NCBI GenBank assembly: GCA_046349635.1
Contig: JAXMBX010000055.1
Coordinates: 1 to 32,891, forward strand
Reading direction: 5' to 3'
DNA from: JAXMBX01 sp046349635
Lineage (GTDB): Bacteria; Planctomycetota; Planctomycetia; Planctomycetales; Planctomycetaceae
Length of the DNA stretch: 32,891 bases
The position numbers and the translations under genes were made by a program. Shown here one piece after another: positions 1 to 7,567 of this stretch; within the stretch, counting starts at the first letter, position 1, and each line of letters begins with the position of its first letter. The notes below the pieces were generated by a model. That model was not told the origin of the DNA. It worked only from the letters and a program-made list of their open reading frames with translations, and did no database searches.

Positions 1-1041
1 TGCGTGCATCCGCACAACGCGCCGATTGCGGACGTGGCGGTGGAGAAACTGCTGCAGAAAAAATTTCACAAAACGATGGGTCTGGATCTGGAGTTCTTCG
101 ACGGGTTGGTGAAGAAATCGGCAGGTGCGGTCCAGGACGCCTTGAAGCAGGCAAAGCCCGTAACGCACATCGGCACAGGACAGGCGAAGGTGGATCAGGT
201 GGCCTCGAATCGGCGGATCATCGGTCCTGATGGAAAGATCAAATACTGGCGGGGGAGCGCGGCGAAGGAAGCGAATCTGCACGCGGAACCGGAAGGCTTG
301 ATTGATCCGTGGTTAAAGACGTTGAGCTTCTGGAATGGGGAGACGCCCCTGGCGGCGCTCAGTTACTACGCGACGCATCCCATGAGCTACTACGGAGACG
401 GTCGAGTGAATCCGGACTTCGCTGGCTTTGCACGGATCAAGCGGCAGGCGGAAATGCCGGGAGTGTTCCAGATGTATTTCAATGGGTGTGGTGGAAACAT
501 CGCCCCGGGGAAATACAACAATGGTGCGCACGAGAATCGACCGGTATTGCGGGACCGGATTTACGACGGAATGGTGCAGGCGTGGAGTGAGACGAAGCAG
601 CATCCCGTGACGGAATGCACCTGGCGATCCGTCCCGTTGACGCTGGACGTGCGTAGAGACCCCGAGTTCACGCCGGAGTATGCCCGCAAGGTGTATGAAC
701 AGGCGGAAAAATTCGAGGGCGCCATCGGGCATGCGGTGATGAAGATGGCGTGGGCCGATCGGAGGGATCGGCCGATTGATCTATCCTGCCTGGACCTGGG
801 GGTAGCGGAGGTGGTCCATCTCCCCGGGGAACCATTTGTGGAGTATCAACTGTTCGCGCAGTCGCTACGGAAGGATGGTTTCGTGTGCGTCGCGGGATAT
901 GGGGATGGCGGGCCGGGTTACATCCCGACGGAAAAGGCCTATTCGGAAGGGGGATACGAAACGACGGTGGCCTATACCGGTCCGGAAAGCGAGCAAATCC
1001 TGAAGGGGGCGATTGCGGATGCGATGAAGAGATCGCCGTGA
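1..1041 (+). CDS. Neutral/alkaline ceramidase-like secreted hydrolase, 5'-truncated by window edge
   Basis: The reading frame is open from the first base (codon 1 is TGC, then GTG CAT CCG CAC) and ends at TGA 1039-1041. The true start lies upstream, so the GTG at base 4 should not be taken as the start. About 346 C-terminal residues are visible. They resemble the planctomycete proteins annotated as neutral/alkaline non-lysosomal ceramidase-like: a His-rich segment near the start (VHPHNAP), an ATHPMSYYG segment, and a glycine-rich NGCGGNIAPG segment around residue 165. Neutral ceramidases hydrolyse the amide bond of ceramide with a zinc-dependent site. Whether this homologue acts on ceramide is unknown, and many planctomycete copies are simply called hypothetical. 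Two secreted esterases follow on the same strand, which fits an exported hydrolase cluster. The family call is by motif resemblance only. Confidence 0.62.
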   Translation, partial: CVHPHNAPIADVAVEKLLQKKFHKTMGLDLEFFDGLVKKSAGAVQDALKQAKPVTHIGTGQAKVDQVASNRRIIGPDGKIKYWRGSAAKEANLHAEPEGLIDPWLKTLSFWNGETPLAALSYYATHPMSYYGDGRVNPDFAGFARIKRQAEMPGVFQMYFNGCGGNIAPGKYNNGAHENRPVLRDRIYDGMVQAWSETKQHPVTECTWRSVPLTLDVRRDPEFTPEYARKVYEQAEKFEGAIGHAVMKMAWADRRDRPIDLSCLDLGVAEVVHLPGEPFVEYQLFAQSLRKDGFVCVAGYGDGGPGYIPTEKAYSEGGYETTVAYTGPESEQILKGAIADAMKRSP

Positions 1042-1192
1042 AGGGCTGTCGAGGGGAGCATCCGGCCACTGGTTCCGGCGGAAGGGGAGGGGTATGATGC
1101 AAGCCCCTTTTCGCCTCCTGGCCAACTGCCGGAAACGGAAGGCGAATTTCACCCGATTTACAACTGATTTATCACAGCATCGAGGAAGAGCC

Positions 1193-2746
1193 ATGAGAGA
1201 TCGTCTGTTGCTGGTTCGCTGGGTTTGCGTTGTGTTGCTGGCGAGTATGCCGGGTCTGCTGCGCGCGGATGTGAAGTTGCCGGCGATTTTCACGCCGCAT
1301 CTGGTGTTGCAGCGGGACAAGCCGGTGACCGTCTGGGGCGGGGCGGCACCCGGAGAAGAAGGGACGGTCAAGTTTGCGGATGCGACCGAGAAAACGACCG
1401 CAGACGAAAAAGGGAAGTGGAAAGTGACGCTGCCGGCGCAGGCCGTCTCTGCCACGCCGCGCGAGCTGGTGATTTCCGGCAAGAATACGATCACTCTGAC
1501 TGATGTGCTGGTCGGAGAAGTCTGGGTGGGGTCGGGACAGTCGAATATGCAGTGGTCCGTCACCGCCTCGCTGAATCCCCAGAAAGAAATTGATGCGGCC
1601 AAGTATCCAAATATTCGCCTGTTTCAGATTCCGCTGGTTCCGTCAGGAACTCCGGCTGAAGACGTCAATGCGAAATGGCAGGCCTGCAGCCCGGAGACGA
1701 TTGGAAACTTTTCGGCGGTCCTCTATTTCTTCGGGCGGGAATTGCAGTCCAAGCTGGATGTGCCGGTAGGGCTGATCCAGACGGCATGGGGAGGAACGCG
1801 GATCCAGCCTTGGATTCCGCCGGTCGGTTTTGAAGGGGTTGAGGCGACGCACAAGGAACTGCAGACGATCAAGTCCCTGATGGATGGCTACGCGGGGGTC
1901 AAGGAAAAATACCTGGCGCAGGTGGAAGAATGGGTACCGAAGGCGAAGGAAGCAATCGCCGCCGGGAAGGATCTCCCTCCGTTGGGACCGGTTCCGGGAC
2001 ACCCCTTGAACAGCAATCATCAGCCGACCGGCCTGTATAACGGCATGGTGCATGCGATCGTGCCGTATACCATCCGGGGAGCGATCTGGTACCAGGGGGA
2101 ATCGAACCGGATGGAGAAAGCCTATTACCACGAATGTATGAAAGCCTTGATCGGGGGGTGGCGAAAGGTCTGGAACCAGGGAGATTTCTCCTTCTACTTC
2201 GTGCAACTGGCCCCCTTCAACTACGGTCCGCAAGATCCGTCTGCCCTGGCCGAACTGTGGGAAGCACAGAACAAGTCCCTCTCCATCCCGAACAGCGGGA
2301 TGGCGGTGATCACGGATATCGGGGATGTGAAGGACATTCACCCCCGAAACAAGCAGGAAGTGGGACGCCGCCTGGCTCTGTGGGCCTTGGCAAAGGATTA
2401 CGGCAAGTCAGATCTGGTCTTCTCCGGGCCGACCTATGAAGGGATGACCGTCGAAGGGGACAAGGTTCACCTGAAGTTTGGGAACGCGGAAGGGCTGAAG
2501 TCGCGTGACGGACAGCCTTTGACCTGGTTCTTGATCGCCGGAGACGACAAGAAATTCGTGAAAGCGAATGCTGTCATTGAAGGGAACACTGTGGTGGTTT
2601 CCGCAGCCGGGGTGACGAACCCGAAGGCGGTCCGGTTTGGTTGGCACCAGTTGGCAGAGCCAAACCTCGCCAACGGGGCGGGACTCCCTGCCTCTCCTTT
2701 CCGGACAGATGATTGGTCGGATGCGACGCTTCCGGCGAGTCCGTGA
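1193..2746 (+). CDS. Sialate O-acetylesterase-like SGNH hydrolase, paralogue 1
   Basis: This 517-residue protein resembles the 9-O-acetylesterases that remove acetyl groups from sialic acids and other acetylated glycans. The ATG at 1193 is preferred over an in-frame ATG at 1094. It has a purine-rich site (GAGGAAGAG) just upstream and gives a good signal peptide (Arg-rich start, hydrophobic core, cleavage after LLRA near residue 25), so the enzyme is probably periplasmic or secreted. SGNH landmarks are visible: the nucleophile Ser117 in GSGQSNM, a WYQGESN block, and the Asp381/His383 pair in KDIHPRNKQEVGRR. An N-terminal beta-rich segment (LVLQRDKPVTVWG) is typical of the family. The gene ends at a strong terminator. 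A close paralogue lies about 450 bp downstream, so this looks like a local duplication. Confidence 0.88.
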   Translation: MRDRLLLVRWVCVVLLASMPGLLRADVKLPAIFTPHLVLQRDKPVTVWGGAAPGEEGTVKFADATEKTTADEKGKWKVTLPAQAVSATPRELVISGKNTITLTDVLVGEVWVGSGQSNMQWSVTASLNPQKEIDAAKYPNIRLFQIPLVPSGTPAEDVNAKWQACSPETIGNFSAVLYFFGRELQSKLDVPVGLIQTAWGGTRIQPWIPPVGFEGVEATHKELQTIKSLMDGYAGVKEKYLAQVEEWVPKAKEAIAAGKDLPPLGPVPGHPLNSNHQPTGLYNGMVHAIVPYTIRGAIWYQGESNRMEKAYYHECMKALIGGWRKVWNQGDFSFYFVQLAPFNYGPQDPSALAELWEAQNKSLSIPNSGMAVITDIGDVKDIHPRNKQEVGRRLALWALAKDYGKSDLVFSGPTYEGMTVEGDKVHLKFGNAEGLKSRDGQPLTWFLIAGDDKKFVKANAVIEGNTVVVSAAGVTNPKAVRFGWHQLAEPNLANGAGLPASPFRTDDWSDATLPASP

Positions 2747-2779
2747 TCGCTGATCGACCAGAAAATTAGTGTTTTCAGC

Positions 2780-2810
2780 GGGGGCCTCTGTTTCAGAGGC
2801 CCCTTTTTTT
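2780..2810 (+). terminator. Perfect rho-independent terminator after esterase 1
   Basis: A 10-bp perfect stem (2781-2790 with 2794-2803, GGGGCCTCTG/CAGAGGCCCC) closes a TTT loop and runs straight into seven T residues at 2804-2810. It begins 34 bp after the esterase stop codon, in the correct orientation. It implies that the two esterase paralogues are separate transcription units. Confidence 0.93.
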
Positions 2811-3200
2811 CAGTTTTGAGTCGTCCAGGCTTGGACGGGGCTAATGCTTAAAGACAACTTTAAAAATGTTCCAAAACATTAAGGGATGATGAAGCTGTAT
2901 CTTTTATCCGGTAGTAGTAATCTGTAAGAATAGGATCAAATCCCGATTTACATGGGAATTCGATCAATTTTCGGCAACCCCCATTCCGCCGATATTCAGA
3001 ACGACCTGAATTGACGCGCTCGCGAATTAATTAAGGGATTTTGCTCCATTCCGGTTTCGTTCTATGCGTCAATGCACGTCTGAAGTTCGTCGCGTTTTTG
3101 TTCGTTTCTCTAACGAGCTTCATTGCGACCTCTTCGCCAACGCGAAAGGTGCGCACATTCATTCTCGCTTTTTGCTCTCAAAGTTACGAAAGACCGAATC
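2811..3200. other. AT-richer intergenic region between the two esterase genes
   Basis: I find no convincing gene in these 390 bases. The composition is visibly more AT-rich than the flanking genes. Two small dyads are present: CGTCCA/TGGACG (2822-2827 and 2832-2837) and AATGTT/AACATT (2865-2870 and 2875-2880). The promoter of the second esterase is expected here because a terminator closes the upstream unit. I could not pick a -35/-10 pair with confidence. A TTGACG at 3011-3016 has no good partner at 16-18 bp. Confidence 0.5.
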
Positions 3201-4781
3201 ATGAGGACCGGGGGCCACTGGTCTGCTTGTGTTCATGCGCTTCTTGCAGGCATGTTTGATGTCCTGCACGCGGAGGTAAGACTGCCCGCAGTTTTTACTT
3301 CGCATCTCGTCTTGCAACGAGACAAGCCCGTCAACGTCTGGGGGTGGGGATCCCCCGGCGAAGCGGTGACGGTGAACTTCGGGGAGACGAGCGTCAAGGG
3401 AGTGGCCGACTCGGAGGGGAAATGGAAGGTAATTCTGCCCCCCCAGAAAACGTCCGCGAAACCCCAGGATCTGGTGGTGTCGGGGAAGAACACCATCACC
3501 CTCACGGATGTCCTGGTGGGGGAAGTGTGGATCGGGGCAGGTCAGTCGAACATGTTCTGGCCGGTGAGTGAATCCTCGAACCCGAAGCAGGAAATTGCAG
3601 GGGCGAACTATCCGAACATCCGGTTGTTCCAGATCCCCATGGTCCCATCGGGAACTCCGGCGGAGGACGTGGATGCGAAATGGGAGCGCTGCAGCCCGGA
3701 GACGGTCGCGAAATTCTCGGCGGTGCTGTATTCATTCGGGCGCGAGATCCACACAAAACTGGAGAACGTTCCGATCGGGTTGATTCAAACCGCCTGGAGC
3801 GGGACAAAGATCGAGGCGTGGACTCCCCCTGCCGGATTTGCTGCGATTCCCACGATTCGCAAAGAACTGGACAAGATCGAAGAGCTGACCGCGGCTCACA
3901 AATCGGTGCAGCATTCATACGTGGCAGAAATCAAGAATTGGACTTCGCGAGCGGAGAAGGCGATCTCGGAGGGGAAAACGATCGCACCGCCTCCGGTGGC
4001 AGTAATTCCGAAGCATCCCCTCGATAGCCACCACAGCCACACTGGTTTGTACAACGGGATGGTGCATGCGATTGTGCCTTACACGATCCGCGGAGTGACC
4101 TGGTATCAAGGAGAGCAGAACGTCCCGGACAAGGGATACTACGCGGAACTGATGAAAGGTCTGATCAAGGGGTGGCGAACGATCTGGGGGCAAGGGGATT
4201 TCCCGTTTTATTACGTGCAGATCGCGCCGTTCAACTACCCTTATCCGGGGAGCTTTCTGCCGGAACTGCGCGAGGCCCAGACGAAAGTGCTGGCAGTGCC
4301 AAATACCGGAATGGTCGTCACAATGGATATCGGAGATCTGTTCGATATTCATCCTCTCAACAAACGGGAAGTGGGACGGCGACTGTCTTTGGTGGCATTG
4401 GCGAAGGACTATGGATTTGACGAGATCGAGCATTGTGGCCCGATGTATGCGGGCATGAGTGTGGAAGGGAATCACGTACGAATTCGATTCGATCATGCCG
4501 CGGGGCTGTCGACGCACGATGGACAACCGCTATCGTGGTTCTTCGTCGCGGGTGAGGACAAGGCGTTCATCATGGCGGATGCGGAGATTGAGGGGGAAAC
4601 AGTCCTGTTGCATTCCCCGCTGGTGAAGAAACCTGTGGCGGTCCGCTATGGCTGGCACCAGCTGGCGGAGACGAAGCTCGTAAACAGCGCCGGCCTCCCT
4701 GCAGTCCCGTTTCGAACCGACAACTGGACCGAAACTCCGACTGGTTCAGGAATGATTCGGCTACGTAAGACCAGGAACTGA
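3201..4781 (+). CDS. Sialate O-acetylesterase-like SGNH hydrolase, paralogue 2
   Basis: This 526-residue protein aligns along its whole length with the esterase just upstream. It shares LVLQRDKPV, ITLTDVLVGEVW, GQSNM and the WYQGE and DIHPxNKxEVGRRL blocks. Catalytic candidates are Ser116 (GAGQSNM) and the pair Asp382/His384. The ATG at 3201 is chosen because it puts a short hydrophobic leader ending in LHA exactly where paralogue 1 is predicted to be cleaved. A TTG at 3123 would add 26 unlikely residues. The Shine-Dalgarno match is weak. The Ser in the WYQGESN block of paralogue 1 is Gln here (WYQGEQN), and the C-terminus has a short extra tail. Both copies look catalytically intact, so substrate divergence rather than decay is likely. 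Its TGA abuts the stop of the opposing gene with no spacer. Confidence 0.86.
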   Translation: MRTGGHWSACVHALLAGMFDVLHAEVRLPAVFTSHLVLQRDKPVNVWGWGSPGEAVTVNFGETSVKGVADSEGKWKVILPPQKTSAKPQDLVVSGKNTITLTDVLVGEVWIGAGQSNMFWPVSESSNPKQEIAGANYPNIRLFQIPMVPSGTPAEDVDAKWERCSPETVAKFSAVLYSFGREIHTKLENVPIGLIQTAWSGTKIEAWTPPAGFAAIPTIRKELDKIEELTAAHKSVQHSYVAEIKNWTSRAEKAISEGKTIAPPPVAVIPKHPLDSHHSHTGLYNGMVHAIVPYTIRGVTWYQGEQNVPDKGYYAELMKGLIKGWRTIWGQGDFPFYYVQIAPFNYPYPGSFLPELREAQTKVLAVPNTGMVVTMDIGDLFDIHPLNKREVGRRLSLVALAKDYGFDEIEHCGPMYAGMSVEGNHVRIRFDHAAGLSTHDGQPLSWFFVAGEDKAFIMADAEIEGETVLLHSPLVKKPVAVRYGWHQLAETKLVNSAGLPAVPFRTDNWTETPTGSGMIRLRKTRN

Positions 4782-5675
4782 TCACCGCTTGGAGCGACCG
4801 GTCCGTACCTTCGCGGCGATGCGGGTCAGAATCTGTTTGGCGCGTCCCTCGGCTTCATTCGCCGTGAGTGCCTGGGCGGACTTCATGTTATTGAGCAGGA
4901 ATTGCAGCGATTTGCGCCGCGCTTCAAAGTCCCTGTCTGCTTTCTCAATGCCGTCGAAATACTTCCTGGGGACGACGTACTTCTCATAGATCAATTCGAA
5001 GACAGGACGCTGTCCCGCATCGGTCGTCGTGCCGATGTGCTGGTCCTTGAGATAGCGCGAGAGACGATGTGCCACATCACGTAAACGCCGCCGGGCCTCA
5101 AGCCATTCCTGTTTGTCAGCCTGGTCGGCTGACGCAGCTTCCAGTCCGCTGAGGTCTCGATTGAGAGAATTACAGCGGGTCAGGGCTGCATTGAGCTGGC
5201 GCGATGCTTCGGAGAGCTGCGTCTCGGCAAATAACGCAGCGGTCCATTCCGCTTCCATCCGTCCGAAAATCTGATGCAATTCCGTTTCCGAATAGGGATT
5301 AGATTGAGCAGCGGTCGCCGGAGTGCCAGCTTGAACCGGGTGCAGGAAAATGGCAATCATCGGATCGGCATTCGAAGCCGGTTCGTGGATCGGAAAGTTC
5401 CAGGCGGGGTTTTCGCCATTCAGGCTTTCATACAGCATTCCCTGGATCGACCAGGAGGCGACCGAGCGAGGCTCGATCTTCAAGGATTCAATGAGGGATC
5501 GCGGGGTGATGGGCCAGCGACGATCCGGGGCGCGAAATGTTTCCACAGGGATCTGCACCACCACGCCGTGAGGGGCGGAGGGAGGTTTGAACCAGGCCCA
5601 GAAGGGATGCAGCGGGTCTGCCGCAAGCGGAATGGGCTCCCAGGCAGAGGAGGGAGGATGCTGGTAGAAATTCAC
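4782..5675 (-). CDS. Hypothetical protein with helical C-terminal half
   Basis: I do not recognise this 297-residue protein. It begins at a GTG (5675-5673) with no clear ribosome-binding site, so the start is uncertain. The N-terminal half is Pro/Trp-rich with no signal peptide. From about residue 130 it is strongly helical and charged (FGRMEAEWTAALFAE, QEWLEARRRLRDVAHRLSRYL), and it ends in a very basic tail (KVRTGRSKR). Good codon periodicity and length argue that it is real. The gene converges on esterase 2 with directly adjacent stop codons. About 155 bp of non-coding DNA separates its start from the next gene upstream on the same strand, so the two could be co-transcribed. Function unknown; probably cytoplasmic. 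Confidence 0.72.
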   Translation of the reverse strand: MNFYQHPPSSAWEPIPLAADPLHPFWAWFKPPSAPHGVVVQIPVETFRAPDRRWPITPRSLIESLKIEPRSVASWSIQGMLYESLNGENPAWNFPIHEPASNADPMIAIFLHPVQAGTPATAAQSNPYSETELHQIFGRMEAEWTAALFAETQLSEASRQLNAALTRCNSLNRDLSGLEAASADQADKQEWLEARRRLRDVAHRLSRYLKDQHIGTTTDAGQRPVFELIYEKYVVPRKYFDGIEKADRDFEARRKSLQFLLNNMKSAQALTANEAEGRAKQILTRIAAKVRTGRSKR

Positions 5676-5812
5676 GGGAAGGATCGTTCGGGGCTCGACG
5701 GCTCAGGAGAGAAAACGAAAGAAACGCTGAACAGGGTCGCGAGGTATCGGAACCCCTCTTGCAGTCATTGTATCGAGCCGGGAAACAAAAGCCTATTTTC
5801 AGGAACAATCCC

Positions 5813-5837
5813 CCAATCAGGGGGAGTCCAATCAGGG
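5813..5837. repeat. Short tandem repeat spanning a stop codon
   Basis: The 10-mer CCAATCAGGG occurs at 5813-5822 and again at 5828-5837, with a 15-bp period. The second copy contains the stop codon (TCA at 5832-5834) of the minus-strand gene that ends here. The first copy also lies inside a small hairpin with stem TCCCCC/GGGGGA (5809-5814 with 5820-5825). It looks like a slippage duplication at the 3' end of the gene. It is a weak terminator candidate at best, because no T-run follows. Confidence 0.6.
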
Positions 5838-6437
5838 ATCTTCAGTTTCCACGGGGGTCTGGCCGCCGCGACTGAGATCGTGAATCAGACGTTCGCGAAG
5901 TTCTTTTTGCTCAGGACTCTCACGATCGGGTTTCTGCTTCTCGGCTTGGGGATCGGGATTCTGGATGTCCCGAATGATCCAGCCGGTGGCTGACGAGGGC
6001 TCCAGCAGAAACTGCAATGGAAGGGAGTCACCGTTCCGAGTGAGAGTGGCATCAACGATCGCCCGGCTGGTGGTGATTTTCTGAGTCTTTACCTGAATGG
6101 TGAAGGGAGACTCGTGGGCAGAGTCAGATTGCAGTTCGAGTTGGAGGGGGCCGATTTTCGCGAGGTCAGATTTTTCCCCTTTTGAGAGATACCGGGCCGC
6201 GGTCCGGGTGTCACCCTGCAGGAGTGCCTGCAGGAATGTTTCGACGATCCTGTCCGGGGGAAGCTGCTGCACGCGGCGATAGACGGAGATTCCCAACGCC
6301 GCCAGCGAGAGGAGAAAAATGATGGCCGCAAAGATGCGGAGGGGCAGGCGGTTCGAGGAACCTGAATGCGGTAGGGGCTGCGCAGGTCCAGGCGCGAGGG
6401 TGGCTGTCGATGCCGCGGGGTCATGAGATTGCGACAT
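5832..6437 (-). CDS. Single-pass membrane protein of unknown function
   Basis: The start is set at the ATG at 6437, which follows GAGAGAGG at 8-nt spacing. An in-frame ATG at 6458 lacks a ribosome-binding site and would add only seven residues. The product is 201 residues. It has a Pro/Ala-rich low-complexity head (residues 1-30), one clear transmembrane helix (about 33-53, RIFAAIIFLLSLAALG), and then a soluble domain. The segment after the helix (VETFLQALLQGDTRTAARYLS) resembles the first helices of NTF2-like or DUF4878-type domains that often follow a membrane anchor, but this is a weak resemblance. The tail is rich in Glu, Lys and Arg. Function unknown. Confidence 0.76.
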   Translation of the reverse strand: MSQSHDPAASTATLAPGPAQPLPHSGSSNRLPLRIFAAIIFLLSLAALGISVYRRVQQLPPDRIVETFLQALLQGDTRTAARYLSKGEKSDLAKIGPLQLELQSDSAHESPFTIQVKTQKITTSRAIVDATLTRNGDSLPLQFLLEPSSATGWIIRDIQNPDPQAEKQKPDRESPEQKELRERLIHDLSRGGQTPVETEDP

Positions 6438-6522
6438 GGCAGCAGCCTCTCTCGTCATTCGCGAGGCAGGTCAAGTTGAGACGAGGGGGCGAAACGCCCC
6501 CTTGAATCGAGAACCGACTCGG

Positions 6523-6741
6523 TCAGGCACCGGGACGCAATCGCCAGTAGGTGGTCAGGACTTCGTAGAGATCTGAAGAGACCTGGATGCGGTCGTCTTC
6601 GAAATCATTCAGCCATGCTCGCTTGGAATTGACGGCTTCGGCGAGGATGTTGGAGATCTCACCCAGCGTGACGGTCAGCTGGGGTTCGGCGATGGTCGTC
6701 GTCTCTTCTTCTCCGGTGTACAGTCTCAATCGATGTCGCAT
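6523..6741 (-). CDS. Small conserved-looking hypothetical protein (72 aa)
   Basis: A 72-residue acidic protein that starts at ATG 6741 with a good GGGAGAG site about 8 nt upstream. The sequence (MRHRLRLYTGEEETTTIAEP, then LGEISNILAEAVNSKRAWLNDFEDD) has well-formed amphipathic helices and no signal peptide or membrane segment. It resembles small planctomycete proteins of unknown function that I recall in the same style, but I cannot name a family. It lies 85 bp upstream of the single-pass membrane protein gene on the same strand, and the two may form an operon. It probably acts in the cytoplasm, perhaps as a small adaptor; that is inference only. Confidence 0.75.
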   Translation of the reverse strand: MRHRLRLYTGEEETTTIAEPQLTVTLGEISNILAEAVNSKRAWLNDFEDDRIQVSSDLYEVLTTYWRLRPGA

Positions 6742-7567
6742 TGAACGATCTCTCCCTAGATGATCATGCCGAAGCTTTGGTCACGGCGGACTTTCCGTTC
6801 GATGAATCCTTTCATCGAGTGCGTCTTTCTGCTGAAAGAGCGCAACGTTGATCCTATGGATCGGCATGTGGACTGTTCGGTCTTGATGAATTTTTCCTGA
6901 AAAACCGGTCGAATGACGCGTGCCGCGGAATCCGGTTAGCGCGATCCTGCACGAACACGTTTTCGACCGGCAAAATCCACCACTCTCTTCATCGGTATCG
7001 GCAGGAGTTGCCGATTGGCGATCTGGCCATCGAAGGATCCAATTTTCGAAGCGTGACATCACAGTTTCGCTGATCCGAAAAGATGCGGATTGAGTGAGGC
7101 GAAAACCCGCGCAGGAGAGAGGCGTAGGGGAAATACCTCCCGCTTAATCCGCGTCAGGTGTCCTCGCGGATTACAGGATCCCCCGGTTTCAAGATACGGT
7201 CATTGCCTGATGCATACATTCCGATCTAACGTCTGACAGGAGCCTGAGATAAGAAAAAGTTGGAGTGTTCGGGCTGGAGATGGAACGACTGCTCGATTAT
7301 TGATCAAACAGAGGAAAGCTTTCTTGTTTCGATTCGTTTTTGTCTGAGCGTCTGACATCGATTCGATGAGTCCGAGCAGGAGATGAGAGGGGAGTCAAAC
7401 AGAGGTCGATAGAACCCATAGCGAGTTTCATGTTTCGGGAGTTCTCGTCCGCGGTCGCAGCCCCGAAACAGGCAGACGGAGCAGGGCTTGAAGACTCGCA
7501 CCGCCAACATGACGTCCGGCGCACGGATTGTCCGTGGATGAAGCACACCCTCAGAGCATCATCACAC
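6742..7567. other. Long gene-poor region upstream of the hybrid kinase
   Basis: About 800 bases contain no frame that looks like a real protein. Open frames here (for example 6781-7062 on the minus strand) lack a ribosome-binding site and have implausible composition. The region must hold the divergent promoters for the 72-aa gene and the kinase. Visible elements are a 6-bp dyad TTTTTC/GAAAAA at 6891-6904, a perfect 9-bp inverted repeat at 7145-7173 (listed separately), and a 10-bp palindrome GAAAGCTTTC at 7314-7323. No tRNA or recognisable riboswitch was seen. Confidence 0.5.
7145..7173. promoter_or_regulatory. Perfect 9-bp inverted repeat, candidate operator or hairpin
   Basis: TAATCCGCG at 7145-7153 and CGCGGATTA at 7165-7173 are exact reverse complements separated by 11 bases. 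There is no T-run, so it is not an intrinsic terminator. A partial third copy of the half-site (GCGGATT) occurs at 7085-7091. It lies about 400 bp upstream of the kinase start in a gene-free region. A dimeric regulator site or an RNA hairpin are the two obvious readings. Confidence 0.5.

Noticed and set aside
1094..1192. N-terminal extension of esterase 1 from ATG 1094
   Set aside because: It would bury the signal peptide behind 33 residues and lacks the strong ribosome-binding site seen at 1193.
3041..3259. 72-codon open frame overlapping the start of esterase 2
   Set aside because: It overlaps the well-supported esterase in another frame and shows no coding character; the hydrophobic stretch arises from the AT-richer leader.
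6781..7062. 93-codon open frame on the minus strand
   Set aside because: It has no ribosome-binding site, an implausible amino-acid mix and no family resemblance, and it sits in a region that otherwise looks non-coding.
7430..7567. N-terminal extension of the hybrid kinase from ATG 7430
   Set aside because: The 46 extra residues look like translated leader and precede the natural basic-hydrophobic start; kept only as an alternative start.
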